Positions 45,793 through 58,745 are shown, numbered from the stretch's first letter. The stretch: 64,000 bases of DNA from Linyphia triangularis (GCA_963978545.1 OZ021724.1:98749792-98813791), one strand, 5' to 3'. Notes: generated by a model from the letters alone, not told the origin. Made by a program: numbers and translations.

Positions 45793-46329
45793 TTAACCCC
45801 TTGGGTACAAATTTATTTGGGAAAATTCTTGTGTTTTGAATGATTATTTGGAACGCTCAACAATCTATTTTTATGCACAATAACAAATAATCAGGTAGGG
45901 ACCTACAGCTTAACGTGGATTCCAAACCACAACGAACATCTATGCCTAACGCGGGATTCGAGCCAGATACCTCTGATATGCATGACCAGAGCGCTAACCA
46001 CACAGTCATCATGTGGGCTGCGTTTCGAACGAATTTAATTTGCTGATGCAAGGAATAGTATATAAAGGCAATAGATTGCGTAAAAATACATTTATTAGAG
46101 CAATATGATTTTATCCCAGTCTGAATGACTTTAAAAGAACACAGCTAAACAAATTATTTTATTAAGGTATAGGTAAACCAACCGATGTTTGGCTTAACCA
46201 ATCATGGCTCTTGTGACATTAAAATCCATCCAATCAACCTAGTTTGAATGACGAATAAGATTCGTCATTATTAACAGGCAAAACAAGTGAATGACGAGTG
46301 TCAGCCATCAAATATACCCAAAGGGTTAA
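45793..46329. mobile_element. TTAA element containing a SINE (copy 2, both ends intact)
   Basis: TTAA-CCCCTTGGGTACAAATTT at the left, TACCCAAAGGG-TTAA at the right. A family-2 SINE in minus orientation occupies about 45858-46050 at the same place as in copy 1 (41531-42056). It lies in SEC20 intron 1. Confidence 0.85.
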
Positions 46330-47157
46330 TCGTTTTATAACAAAGCATACATAGACTTTAATTTATTAATGATGAAAATTATTTTTTTAATTATTTGAAA
46401 AAAAGAACCAATTATCAATTGTAATTTTACTAAAATAAAAAATCAATATTTTTTTTTGTTTTCCGAATTGCTATTTATTGTTAAATCGATAATAAATATA
46501 CATATATTCGGCCAGCAAAAAGCTCCAACGCAAGTCATACAGCCTGCTTCTAAAAGTTAGTGGTGAACACTGGTCTGGACAAAGGATTCCCCAAACTTTT
46601 ATAAATTACAATACGAATCTGTGACAATCCATTTTATCCTTGTTACAATGAATTTTTTCAAAGATGAACAGTACATGTTCTTTCTGTAAAGAAGTTTTAA
46701 GGGCCAAAAAGGAACTTTGTGAGGAAAAAACATCAAATATTAAATAGTTGTACAAAAATATTTCTTTTAAAGCCTAATATTTGCTTTAAAGAAAAAATAT
46801 TTCTTGTAACGGGTATGCTTTGAGTTCTCGGTAATTATGCAATCAGGAACTTTCACTTTATTTTCAATTACAAACTCTCATTTGTAGTCTTGTTGTGAGC
46901 CACCAAAAATTGACCCACAGTTTGGAAAACGCTGATCTAGACCTTATGTTACAAATACAACAAATAACAGAGTGGTATCAAAGCCTGAACATTTTTATTT
47001 CTTTGGAAATTTCTTCCAAAATTCTGCTAACCAAAAAATAACTAAAATTTTTACTACCAAAAATGTAATCATCATTAGTATAATCATTCAACACTATATT
47101 TTCATTTTCTTATTAGCAACATGACCATAAAAGTGTGGAACTTTAACAAATAATATA

Positions 47158-47675
47158 GCCCATAAAAACAAGGTTTTTATTGGTTATACTATTTATTACA
47201 TTGCCGTTTTTGTTGTCAGTGTATGCTTGGTGTTAGCATCTAATTTTAAACATAAAAAACATCTCTATCAGCAAAATATGCAGTAAACTACTTTTCCAAA
47301 TTTATTCATTAATTTTAATAATTAATGAATTTATGCACTCACATCCTAATATCTTTTATTTATTCTGATTCAAACAATTTTATTATTTATTAAAACAAGT
47401 TTTGCAACAGGAAAGAGTTTCTTCAATGATCGGTTAAATGCTATTTCAGCGCGATTGGACGACAGCAAGTTGGTTTATTAGTATCCCGTAAAAGCCACCT
47501 TTTAGTGACAGTGACAGCCACCAAAATTTGATAGAATGCACTGTCATCTACATCGAATCTATCTGCCAAGTTTCAGCGCGATTAGATGGCAGCAAGGGGG
47601 TTAATTAGGCCTTCGTCAGATTTGCCCTCCATCAACAAACATACACACAAAAGCTAATGTAAAGGATTTAAAAAA
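47158..47675. repeat. Dispersed repeat 'CCATAAAAACA' (copy 3)
   Basis: CCCATAAAAACAAGGTTTTT at the left, AGTGACAGTGACAGCCACCA in the middle, CTAATGTAAAGGATTTAAAA at the right. It ends about 130 bp before SEC20 exon 2. Confidence 0.7.
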
Positions 47676-47801
47676 AGCTTTACTATACCATACCTTCCGA
47701 TAAAAAATTAATTTTAAAGTGTCAATAATAAAAGAAACCTACAATATTATAATTTGTTCTTCAAACTAGCAATCACCTATTTCAATGTAATCTTGTTTCA
47801 G

Positions 47802-48051
47802 GGATGTAGACAGGCAATCCATGTGTAAGGAAGTGGAGAAGCACCAGAAGCAGTATGCCTCCAACCAGTTTGCCCTACGAAAAGCTAACCTTGCATGTCA
47901 ATCGCTCATCGACCGACGAAACAGGGACGAACTATTCCTCCCTGGGGAAAATGCTACGATTGAACCTCGTCATCGTAGGCGAGCGGACAAGGACAGCCTG
48001 GCAAAACAGTCGTCATCCATTACGGACAGCCTGGTAGCCATTGGAAACATG
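47802..48051 (+). CDS. BNIP1: SEC20/BNIP1, exon 2 (central coiled-coil and start of SNARE motif)
   Basis: Acceptor TCTTGTTTCAG. The first base completes the split Arg codon from exon 1, then 83 codons to ATG|GTAATT. It encodes RQSMCKEVEKHQKQYASNQF then ALRKANLACQSLIDRRNRDE, matching BNIP1 '...LL.EVE.HKKQMLSNQASWRKANLTCK.AID', and ends with the start of the SNARE helix, SLAKQSSSITDSLVAIGNM, matching 'SLAQTSSTITESLMGISRM'. The linker with an Arg/His-rich stretch (EPRHRRRADK) is a little longer than in vertebrates. Confidence 0.95.
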
Positions 48052-48214
48052 GTAATTGAGAATCGATGTTTTATACACAAGAAGGATTCTTAGTCTTTTC
48101 CTGCCTTATAAACCTAATAAGACTGGTGGAAAAAATTATTGTAACTAAAGTTCTGGACATTTTTATTATGAATAAGTATTATATAAATTGCTATTTTATA
48201 TTTATATAATAACA

Positions 48215-48441
48215 TAGTGGCCATAGAACCTGGAAATCGGGGAACTTTCTGTTACAGTATAATTTGAACTTTACTGACAAAACTGTTTAAAAAAAATTGG
48301 TGTATTGTATCTCTTTGGCATAAATGTTCTATTTGATCTACACATCTAGAAAATTTGAAGTAAAAAAGTTTCTGTGATATTCGGAAATTTTTTAGAAATC
48401 TGTCGGGGGAACTTTTTTTCCTGAATTTTGTGGCCACCCTA
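48215..48441. repeat. MITE family 'CAGGGTGGCCAC' (copy 2, short)
   Basis: TAGTGGCCATAGAACCTGGA at the left and TTTGTGGCCACCCTA at the right, in inverted order relative to the copy at 40552. It lies in SEC20 intron 2. Confidence 0.7.
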
Positions 48442-48658
48442 AATAAATAAAAGGCTTAAATTCATATAAAACAGCCAAAAGCCATTTGCTCCACATACAC
48501 CAACCTTTGTTTACAAGATCTTATGACCTACAATTTACTTCTTTATGTTTTGTGTGAGTATCTTTCTAAGTAGACTACAAAGGTTTCTTAATTTTATGAT
48601 CTACTTTCCTTATTCAAAGTGGTAACAAAATATACTTTATATTTTCCTAATAAATGTC

Positions 48659-48834
48659 TGCCCACCTGATGGCTGTGAAGTTAGTGCTCTGGCTTTGCAT
48701 GCTAAAGGTGCCGGGTTCGAATCCCGGATTAGGCATGGATGTTTGTTGTGGTTTGGAATCCACGTTAAGCTGTAGGTTCCTACCTGATTATCCGTTATTA
48801 TGCATAAAAATAGATCATTGAGCGTACCAACCAA
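48659..48834 (+). mobile_element. tRNA-derived SINE, family 2
   Basis: Has a B box GGTTCGAATCC and an upstream A-box-like TGAAGTTAGTGCTCTGG, a body ending TTGAGCGTACCAACCAA, and 13-bp flanking repeats CCTAATAAATGTC / CCTAATAGATGTC (48646-48658, 48835-48847, one mismatch). The same family occurs in minus orientation inside both TTAA elements (41531 and 45793). Confidence 0.87.
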
Positions 48835-49529
48835 CCTAATAGATGTCCCCAACTCCTCTGATTGATGATTCTGCTTGTTAAATCAGTCTATTTCATGGTC
48901 TGCTAAACCAGCCTTCTATAAATTTTTCAAAAATTTAATGGTGTAAATATTGCGTAAATAGACATGCACCATGAAAAGTTCTGGCAGTTGGGGTCTGACT
49001 GTGGACCTTAAAACACTAGAATCGTCCCCTCTTAAGCCTGTAATGGTGAGGAGTATTTCAAATGAAAGGGACACAAAATGCAAATGTTGCGTCATTTGGC
49101 TTTTTAAGGTTTTTTTTTTTAACTTTTGCAAAAATTTTTAAACAATCCCTTCTTTAACCTTTTTAGAGCCGCGCGAAAACGGATGCCTGTGCGAAGATAA
49201 TGGGAGGAATTCGACGAATTTACTAAGGGTTGGAAAAGTGCTCATAAAAACCAAACTAAAAATGATATTTAAGAAATTCAAAATGCAGCGTATTGTGGGA
49301 GAAAGGTTCCAAGAAACTATCCAGTTTCGAGATTCTACCTTATCGCTTTTTCCTTGCAATGCAAAAAATTTGAACCATTTATAATGTTTTATAAAGTTAT
49401 TTTGAAATACAAAACTCTTGTGATGCGTAATAGGTGCCAACACTTGCGCAACAATATATTGTCGTTCGGCACTATAAGGGTTGAGAGTTCTGTTACCACT
49501 GTTATTTTAATTTTTATTTTTTTCAACAG

Positions 49530-49763
49530 GTTGCATCACAGGTCAAGCAAAGCGAGGAGTCCCTTCATGCCTTGGTTGGTTCTTCAGGAGTGGTTGGGGA
49601 GACGGGAGAGGAACTAAAGGCCATGGGAGGAGTCATCAGACACTCAAAGACACTTCTTCAGAAGTACGGGAGGAGGGAAGTGACAGACAAGATACTTATT
49701 GTCCTTGCTGTGCTTTTCTTCATTGCATGCATGTTCTATGTAGTACACAAGAGACTGTTTTGA
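49530..49763 (+). CDS. BNIP1: SEC20/BNIP1, exon 3 (SNARE motif end and membrane anchor)
   Basis: 77 codons and TGA, phase 0 after TTTCAACAG. It continues the SNARE helix (VASQVKQSEESLHALVGSSG), then GEELKAMGGVIRHSKTLLQK and YGRREVTDK, the conserved juxtamembrane 'YNRRELTDK'. A single C-terminal transmembrane helix follows (ILIVLAVLFFIACMFYVV) with a short KRLF tail. This is the tail-anchored topology of the family: SNARE domain in the cytosol, anchor in the ER membrane. There is no C-terminal HDEL-type signal as in yeast Sec20. Confidence 0.95.
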   Translation, partial: VASQVKQSEESLHALVGSSGVVGETGEELKAMGGVIRHSKTLLQKYGRREVTDKILIVLAVLFFIACMFYVVHKRLF

Positions 49764-51927
49764 AGAATTTAAAGCCGATTGTTTATGACTACTTTCCTTT
49801 ATCCAAGTTTTTTTCATCAAACGGTTCTAAAGTATTTTAATCATAGCCTGGTTGTGCTTTTCTCTTCTGAAGTAAGTCTATAGCCACAACAACATCTAGG
49901 ATCGCAATTGGATCTTAGCATGAGGGTCCATGATTACAAGCTGGGTTAAGAAGAGGATGCATAACCAAGATTAGCTGATGAAGAACTTGCAAACAATTCA
50001 AGAATGTCGTGAACAGTAGCGAAATGAACCCATATGCTTCTAGTGAAGTGTATGAAGTTACAGACAAGATATTTTTCATTGTTCTATGAAGCACACAATA
50101 GACTGAAGGATTACTGTTTTTCAATATGCAATCCTGAGGCTTCTCGTAAAGGAATGTGTAAAAGATTTCTGCGGAAGAGTTGAGGGATTTGTTATCAGTA
50201 AAGTTAGGTTTCTAAGCTTCTCAATTATACTTGGGTATTTTAAATACTGGTGGATCAAGGTAAGCTTACCTCTGGGGAGGTTAACACACAAACAATACAA
50301 TAACCTATTCTGTGGTTCCTTTTTTTTATGTTTTCTGTAAGCATAAAAACTTAAGAAGAGTAACTGAAGGTATTTTTCTTTTTGAGCTTCCATTATTACA
50401 AACTGACAAATGATGTTCATATTCTAGAGAGAGACTTGCAAATAATTCCCAAGAATACAAATAAATTGTAGGGAAATAAATCCACCTGCTTCTTAAACAC
50501 CTTTCCTTCATTGAATGTTTTGTATAGTAGAATTTAAATTGGACTGTTTACACTACTAATTATTGTTGAAGGAGTTTTGATTTATTAAGAAAGATAGGTA
50601 CCTGCACATTATCCCCGCGACCATTGGCGAGACAAATAGTTTGTCAAATTTCCTTCGTCAAAATGGTTGGTTTGTGTACAAACTTTTTGTAGTCGACAGG
50701 ATAATACGTAAAAGATTTTCTATTGTAGAAATCTAGGATATTTTTCATTGTGCAGGTATGAAGTGTTTCAAATATAGCCTGGCTCTTTTGTATTGGCTAG
50801 TTTTAAAACCCCATAGGATTTTATATTGTTGATAGGATTTAAATTCCATGAAACTCAAATTTGATCTTGGAGTGGAAGTTTCCAGGATTACAATCAGGCT
50901 TGAAAAGTAAAGCATGACTGAGATTTAACAGTATGGAGAAAGTAGTCTACAAAAGGCTTTGAAGGATACCCAGAAAGAATTCTAATAAAGAAAGCCATTT
51001 ACCATACAAATAAACTGATGTGGAAGAAGGAATGTGTCTTGATATTCTATTTTTTTGTAATCCGTATTATAGTGTTCCAGTACTGAAGTGTTTCGATTAC
51101 AGTTTTAAAGGCTACTTTTCTGATTTGTTTAAATGGACATGTTTCTAGGTGAACTTTAGTTGTCCATTTTCCACAAAAAGTGGATGGATACTTAAAAAAC
51201 GACCCAAGTGAAATATATTGCGTCTCTTCTTACATTACTGTAAAAAACCTTAAAACTAAGATTGCAGTTGTAAATTGGATACATTAACAAAATGAATGAA
51301 ATTTTAGTCTAAATGCTTTAAAAATTACTAACTCATTGAAATAAATATTACAACCACCAAACTGCTAAAAACTAGTTGCAAAATATCCAGATTATCCCTC
51401 TTATAACCTTTCAGAATAATTTTTTTGCTAATGTTGAAAATGAAGACTATACTAAGATGTGTATTAACAGGCCAAAAAATGGAATGAAATTACCAACAAG
51501 TGATTCATAGGGGATTTTACAAAACCTATATAATCAATAACAAATTAAATAATAAAATCCTCTTATATGAATCAATTATCTTGGCAAGGACAAGCTGCTT
51601 TACCGTGCTATGGTACTCTTAGAGATGTAATATATCGCTTCAATTTGTTTGAATGAATTGTATTCCTTTTTAAAAAATGTATTTCACTTCTGGATTTTCA
51701 GATAGAGGAAAATTTGTGTATAAAAACTATACAAGCTAGAACATGAATTTTTAAAGAAAAATTATGTTAATGAACCACACAAATGTGTGTGTGTTTTTTA
51801 TAAATATATACTGGTCTAACAACCATTTATTCAACTTGCTTCATGCTCTGCATGAAGACTTAATCATGTTTGAATAGACAAATATATAATTAAAAGTTTA
51901 AATGGATGAGTGCAATAAAAATTTAAT
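49764..51927 (+). other. SEC20 3' UTR and intergenic DNA
   Basis: No coding or repeat structure recognised. An AATAAA occurs near 50459 and others lie further on. This is part of the 6.8 kb between the two SNARE genes. Confidence 0.3.
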
Positions 51928-52254
51928 CAGGGTGTCCAAATAGAAAACATTTAGAATTTCCCTGACAATTCTGAGTTGTGCAATAGCTTACAATAATGCT
52001 AACATAAAAAAGAATTTAGTTTTTAAAGGTAATTGTTCAGCTAAAAATTATAATTTTTCTAAACACTAAAAAAAGATCCACTACAGAGACTTGTATTAAT
52101 GAGCTGTAGAATTAATAGTGCTAAATTTTTAATGAAAAAGAAAATCAAATTCCTTGCCTTGACTTAATTGCAACTTTTAAAAAATTCTACGATATTTTCA
52201 GAATTTTACAAATTTTTCTGATATCTCCGTTTTATTTCAGTTATGGGACACACT
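51928..52254. repeat. MITE family 'CAGGGTGGCCAC' (diverged copy 3)
   Basis: CAGGGTGTCCAAATAGAAAA at the left, TTATGGGACACACT at the right, with several TTCCCTGA-like motifs. Assignment is by end similarity only. Confidence 0.5.
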
Positions 52255-52531
52255 AACTTCTCACCATTGGGCATTTTTGTGCAGAAATGGAAAAACGCGT
52301 TTTTTTCTGTTCTGCAAAAACCATTCAATTGCTCTTTAAGTATTTAGATATCGCTGCAAGTCCAAGGTTATGAAAATAAACTCTTATTACTGCAAAAAAA
52401 AAATTCAAATAGTTAAATCTATTCCAGTCCTTACCACAAATGCAAACTTATTTTTCTATCCGCCAACAAGATTATTAACATGGGAGTATAAGTTGACCAA
52501 AGTTTTTGTTTAAGCCTTGATTTTTCAAAAA

Positions 52532-52895
52532 CAGGGTTCCCACTCAAATCACAGAATGAAAATCAATGACTTTTAAGGACCTAATTAATGTTTTTAATGA
52601 CCTTAAAAAATTTGTTTTCAGGCATCATATATGTATAAAAAAAATTTATAAAGTATATTCTATCAAAATAGTTACAAGTTGGCGCATGTGTAATACAAAT
52701 ATGTCAGAAAATTCTGATATAATGAGGATAAGTGGCGGACATGCGGGGATAGCAAGTCTGAGTTGCATTTTTGTAAATTTTGAAGTTAGTCAACATACAC
52801 AAAAATTAAGGACTTTTAAGGACCTCTAGGCATTTTCAAGGCCTTGAAAACAGGTTCAAAAATATTAAGCACTTTTAATGACCGTGGGAACCCTG
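52532..52895. repeat. MITE family 'CAGGGTTCCCAC' (copy 2)
   Basis: CAGGGTTCCCACTCAAATCA at the left and ACCGTGGGAACCCTG at the right, flanked by AAAAA on both sides, which fits the 5-bp duplication seen at other copies. No insertion interrupts it, so it serves as the reference copy. Confidence 0.85.
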
Positions 52896-53122
52896 AAAAA
52901 TAATTGTATTTCCTACTGAAATATTGATTGTTTTGCATTATTTTTCTGTTCAAATCAATAATTTAAAACCAATATTTCACATATTTTTTCCAATGAGTTT
53001 TATCACTTTTCTCCTTTATTATTTACTTAACACAAGGAGGCTTAACTCTCTCTGGCAGCACCCATGTTATTTTTATTGCATGAATACTGCCAATGATGGT
53101 GTTTTGTCCAATCTAAATTGTA

Positions 53123-53946
53123 CAGGGTTCCCACAGTCATTAAAAGCACTTAATATTTGTTAACTGGTTTTCCAGGTCTTAAAAAGTACTTGAAAATGCT
53201 TAGAGGTCCTTAATTTTTTTCACTTATCTGCACCGCACCAAAATGTTTGATATACAGTAAAACCCTGATTATCCGAGTTTCCGCTTTAACCGAGCCAGAT
53301 AATATTTCTTTAATTTTTTTTTACCCTTGATATTTTCCTTTGTCAAAACTAGTACCGAAAAAAATTGGTACTTGATCTCTCAAACACTCAAGAAAACAAA
53401 ATGTTTACATTCCTTTTCATTGTATGACAGTAAAAGAACTCTTTACTGTCATTTACTATATATTATTAATTGCATGTGGTTTACCTATAGTATAACATTT
53501 GCACTTGTTAAAACATACATTTAAACCGATACGATTTATTTTATTTTTCGCTTTAACCGAGTTTTTCGGTTATCCGAGTTGGTCTTGGTCCACATTAACT
53601 CGGATAATCAGGACTCTACTGTATTTGTATTAAACATGCATCAACTTGAACATCGTTCGGTTAGTATTTGCTGATTGATAGAGTAGAAATCAAATGGTTT
53701 TAGTTACACACCGTGCTCTGCGAGATGAACACGCGAGAGTAGTGTTTACGTTTTGCGAGCCAAAAAAATCAAAGTGTTTGTAATGCTAATTGCGCATTTC
53801 AATAGTAACGATCTGTGCCAAGCAGCTATAAAGTCGCACATTGAAGACCTGATACATGAAAATAAATCCCCGAAGGTCCTTAAAAAATATTATTTAAGTC
53901 CTTAAAAGTCCTTGATTTTCAATGTATGATTTCAGTGGAAACCCTG
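53123..53946. repeat. MITE family 'CAGGGTTCCCAC' (copy 3, interrupted)
   Basis: CAGGGTTCCCACAGTCATTA at the left, GTGGAAACCCTG at the right, 5-bp flanks TTGTA on both sides. The interior is split by the Tigger-like MITE at 53255-53621. Confidence 0.82.
53255..53621. repeat. Tigger/pogo-like MITE nested in another MITE
   Basis: CAGTAAAACCCTGATTATCC at the left; the right end reverse-complements to CAGTAGAGTCCTGATTATCC; TA flanks on both sides (53253-53254, 53622-53623). A second internal pair, CGCTTTAACCGAG, occurs near each end. This is the classic form of Tigger-derived MITEs. Confidence 0.88.
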
Positions 53947-56521
53947 TTGTAGTATAAATTCACACTTATCCATGTAAATTGAAATCCCCAATATATAAAC
54001 AGTGATTGAAGTATGTGTTAAGCTACATACCATTCAAATCAACTGTCGAAAGTATTGATTTCCCTGACTGGCATCGTAAATGCCTAAGGTAACAATTTAC
54101 TAATCCTAACCATGCGATATTGCAACAGCTTGCACTTTGGTATACTAAAATGGTGTGGTGGTATACTTCCCATGTAACCTAACCAGTTTATTTAGTTATT
54201 TTCCAGCTATCTCAAATGTGCTTGGGAAGATTTTTAATTTTCTACAAAAATAAGTTGTTTTTTTTTGTTTTTTTTACCTCTTGTCTGTGATAACCTTTAT
54301 CGTGATAAAAATACATGTTCATAAATTATTATTGTAAGTAAATGTACTATACTGCTTGGAAGTAAAGAGTTGTAAAAATTATTTTGTACGAAAAATTATT
54401 TTATAATAAAATCTATTTTATATTTATAATATTTATTTATGAAATGATCCTTTTTTGTTTAGATATTTTTGTAAGATGAGAAGTACCATATAAAACTAAG
54501 AACTTCATTTGGCTTCAACATCTCAACTAGTTTTTCTGAATATCTGCAATTTCTAGAGGTGGCAAAACTTCCGAGTTTAACTGAATTTATAGATAATTTC
54601 CTTCAACGCTTCAATTACATCATATTAAATGGAAATTCGAATTTTCATAAATTTACTGACCATATTTCAAATGAAATTCCCTTCTTTCTTGCATCGTTTT
54701 GATTATAGGCGAGTTCAACTGTAGTTAATTTTTCCAATTATTCAAAGTTTTGTAGTTAATTGATGTACTCCGAGTATATAGGATAAACTCAACATTTGAG
54801 GGATAAAAAATATTTATGTCATTCTATAGGAATAGAAGATTCATCATGTATACATATATGGACAAAGTATATGCACACGAAATCGTCATTTATTGTGTTT
54901 GCCCATCATGTTTAGGAATGCTTCAACTGTCCTTTTAATTTTTTCCAATGCACCGTACTTCATCCGATGCTTTTTTTGGCTTCATCAATGAAGAAGATGG
55001 CCTTGCTATGCTCCCAAAACTGGTTTTAATTTATTTTTCTATAGTTTTTTAAGATTTATTCATATCACTACGCATGATGTGAATACAATTTTGTCTGACT
55101 CAAATGGTATCACATTTCAAAATAAATCGAATTTTTAAGTTTAATCGAGTGCAAAATGGAAGAAATTATTTTGAAATTAAACTGTAAATCTAAAATCATT
55201 CAGAACATATTTTTCCTTGAAATGTTGGAAAGAACACAAAAAAGACAATGCCATTTGTATCTAACAAGGAAAATATTAGTTATGAAATCAAGCGTTAAAG
55301 GCATTGAGTAAACAAAGTCAGTCACCATCTTTGTTTTAGGTACTTAATCTGAAACCAAAACTAAAAAAAAGATCAATGTCACTGCAGAATCAGCCACACG
55401 CACTAAATTCATTGAATTGCTCGAAAATATTCGCAAACTATAAAGATAAGCCAGAGTACTGATGGAAAAAATACTCAATTAGGCTTACCTTTACATCAAA
55501 ACAAAATCACATGACCACCACTACAGCATATTATAAATTAAAAACATGCAACAGGAAGAAATGTTCCGTCACTTACTTTGTCTTTCACACCGTATTCGCG
55601 ATGTTTGTTTTCCATTGATTGCATGTTAAATTAACCACAATTGAATCTGTCCGCAAAGTCCTTATTTAACAACATACCAGCGTGTGATTGTTTACCTCTG
55701 CAAAACTGCCATAAAAATCAGCAGAATGACGCAACTCATGACGTCAAGCATGTATTTGTTTTGAAAACGATGTTCTAACTCACAATCTTCTTTGAACTAC
55801 TTTTCATGGGATTAGAATGTAAAAGAAAATTATCATGTTTGCTTTAACTAATTTAAATTACGTATATCAAAACAATAAATGTGGTATTTGTATCACGTGA
55901 AATTTGCTGCGAGTCTTCAATAAAATGCGCAACTGCGTTACGTACTGGTTCGTGACATTTCGATTTATCTCATAATAATCATAAAATTTTAAATATTTCA
56001 TTTTTCATAAATATACTTTGAATTCATAAAAAAAACTATCCTTTAAATATTTATAATGCTAAAACACCTGATTATATGAATTTTTAACAATTATTTTGTA
56101 ATATTTATTACAATTTTTGAAATTTGAGAAAATACACGAAAATACGCATGATGTGACATTAAATACTTAAGAGATGATAAAAAAATTACTAATTCCGACA
56201 ATTATTTTTACTCAAAATGTCACGACTATTTCAAAGCAAATAGCTTTTTTTTTCTTTTTACTGTTGGGAAGAGTTTAATCTTTAAATGAATTTCAAACAG
56301 CTTTCGGCAATACCCTGAAGCTTAAAAGCTGTCGTGTCTGTAACACAGCTGATGTATTGGTATTAATTTGATTATCGCAGATTTGATTTTACTCGTGCGA
56401 TATCAATGTAAATACGGTATTTTAGCACTATTAAATGTCAGAATCTTTCATTTATAGTAAATACTTGAAAATGCATTCCTAAGAAAGGCTATTCAACTAC
56501 CCTTACTCATTAATCTCAGTT
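53947..56521. other. Intergenic DNA upstream of GOSR2
   Basis: AT-rich with no coding signal. A perfect CRE palindrome TGACGTCA at 55739-55746 lies about 0.8 kb upstream of the GOSR2 start codon and might be regulatory, but a single site is weak evidence. Confidence 0.3.
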
Positions 56522-56728
56522 ATGGATCTGTTGTACCACCGAACGAGTGCCTTGCTTGAAGAGGTTCATCGGCAGTTTGTGCGATTAGAGCGCAGTCCGC
56601 TTGAAAAAGCTCCCATAGTGGAACAAGACATTCAGTCTCTGCTGGACACCATTAGTGATAATTGCGGAAAGTTGGACATCCTGGTTAACAAGGAGGTTCC
56701 TACACGGAGAGTTGCGGCTCGAGTACAG
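56522..56728 (+). CDS. GOSR2: GOSR2/membrin Golgi Q-SNARE, exon 1
   Basis: 69 codons from an ATG matching the family start (MDLLYHRTSALLEEVHRQFV against human 'MDPLFQQTHKQVHEIQSCM') to CAG|GTGTGT. It continues PIVEQDIQSLLDTISDNCGK and KEVPTRRVAARVQ, equal to the conserved '..E..I......I......LEIL..KEPPNKRQNARL'. Membrin is the Qb SNARE of the syntaxin-5/BET1/SEC22B complex that fuses ER-derived COPII carriers at the ERGIC and cis-Golgi. This N-terminal part is the regulatory helical region. The gene is complete in three exons, 213 residues against 212 in human. Confidence 0.95.
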
Positions 56729-57346
56729 GTGTGTGCGTTTTGCATCGACTAGGATGGAGTACCAATGTAATATGCACACTTGGTGATTTGGGACAGATGT
56801 AGCATAGGACATTTGGCATTTAAAAAACTCTCCAAAGTTAAAAACACAGTAACTAAAATAAAATTAAAATAACAAACTATAATTTAAAATAAACCCATTG
56901 ACAAAAACAGCATTTGTCAAAAAAAAAAAAAAAATGACAAATAAAATCGCACCAAAGAAATGTCCTATATTACATCTGTACCGGTGATTTCTGGAATTTT
57001 GCGTCTTTTTAAAAATGTTATGTGAGAGCTAAACTCTTTTATCTCTATTTGGGTAGAGACATAATTTAGGGAATTTCTTTGGTGCCACCTCATTTATCCT
57101 AAAAAAAACATCAAATAAAATTGTGATAAGAAATATCCTATACTATGTCTGTAACCAAGTTTTGTGCCTTGTCAAACTTCGTTGGGAATTTTTTTATTGA
57201 ATGTAAAAAAATAGTAGTTAATTAAGAATATTCTGGCCTACAGATCTGCTGTAGTGCTATAGTCTGAAGTGTATACCTAAATATTTAATATACTACTATG
57301 TTACTAATTTCTTATACTACCATGTTGCCTAAATATTTACTATATT

Positions 57347-58478
57347 CAGAGTTCATCCTAGAAATGAAAAAGGGCAGGGTGCTATTTTCCAAAAAAAGGA
57401 CAATTCCTCTTTACGGGGGCACTTTTATGACAAATTGCAGAAATTTGCATACGCGTTTTCTGCCACAATTTCAATATTGTTATACTTTTCTACCACGATA
57501 AATAATTTTCAATATTCTGAAGAAAACAAATAATAATGCAAAAATCTGTGAATCAAAAACTCGCTCTGAAACTTAAAAGATATCAAAATTCTGATAAAAT
57601 GCTTCAGTCCTAATTCTGCTGGAATGAGACTGAGAAAATTATTAAAATTAATGTGCAATATACACAGTTAAATTGTCATCAAATAGTATTTTTTATAAAA
57701 ATATCAATTTATAATGCAGTAAAATTAAGATAAGAATGTTTTAGTATAATGAAAATGTTTCAAGATAAGAATATTTCGCTCTAACAAATCGGATCAAATT
57801 TAGCGTCAAAACGGTGATTTTTTTTGTATTGCATGCCTCTATTATGTAAGCTGTAATAGAAGTTTTATTTTTTTAAAAATTCGAAATAATCTGGGATTTT
57901 GATTGCATTCCTGTTATGTTCAATTTTAAATATGAAAGGGATGTTTTGAAATTAATTGGTAACGGGTAAACTATTAAAAACACCCCCTAAATTTAACAGG
58001 AGGGCATCGCGATTATGCTTTTCCAAACGGAAATATTCTCTTTAAATTCTTAGAGTAAACATTTGTTGGTTATACACCTTTAACTAAGTTAATCAAGTCT
58101 TTCAAATTCCTTTCTTTTTTATTTTGAAGGAGGCATCCAGCAAATGACCAAAATGACCATCGGATATGGCACTTGGAAATCGTAAGACGGCTCCCTACAA
58201 TCCACCTACTAATGAAGCACGTTATATGGACATCTACTCAATGGTTTCAGTCCCTGATATATACGTTGCGCATTTGAACATGAATGCGCATGCGCGACAG
58301 GCGATTTCAGTAGGGGTGATCTACATATTGCTTACTGTTGGGAGGGGAAAAAATGAAAGTTTTTCGAATTCTTTCAGAATGAAATTTTTTCTGAAAAAGG
58401 GCAGGAAGGGCTCTATTTTTATAGAAAAAGGGCAGGCAAGGCACGCCACCCCTCGAAAAATGCCTAGGATAAACTCTG
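57347..58478. mobile_element. TIR element related to 39159-41368, inverted and shorter
   Basis: CAGAGTTCATCCTAGAAATG at the left, GGATAAACTCTG at the right. The interior GGATCAAATTTAGCGTCAAA and TTTCAAATTCCTTTCTT match the element at 39159 in inverted orientation. Flanks no longer show a clear target duplication. It lies in GOSR2 intron 1. Confidence 0.7.
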
Positions 58479-58745
58479 CTTTATTAAATATTTAGGTACC
58501 CTTAACAAGTCAAACTAGAAATACAAGGAAGGTATGAAATGTATAATTATTTGAAAATAGTTTAATTTTAAAAAAGTTACTCAAAATTTCAATTGTCTGA
58601 GAAAAGATAAAATTTTTACATTATGTATTGCTCTGTTAAAATCATTTTCAGAAAAATCAAAACAGTCACCTCTAGTAGCGTCAATAATGGATCACCACAA
58701 GCTCTGAAAACCTTAGTAACTGAAATCCTCCTTTGTTGCTTTGGT

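Noticed and set aside
58166..58495. 109-codon plus ORF
   Set aside because: Lies in a non-coding TIR element that also occurs at 39159-41368, with no transposase motif.
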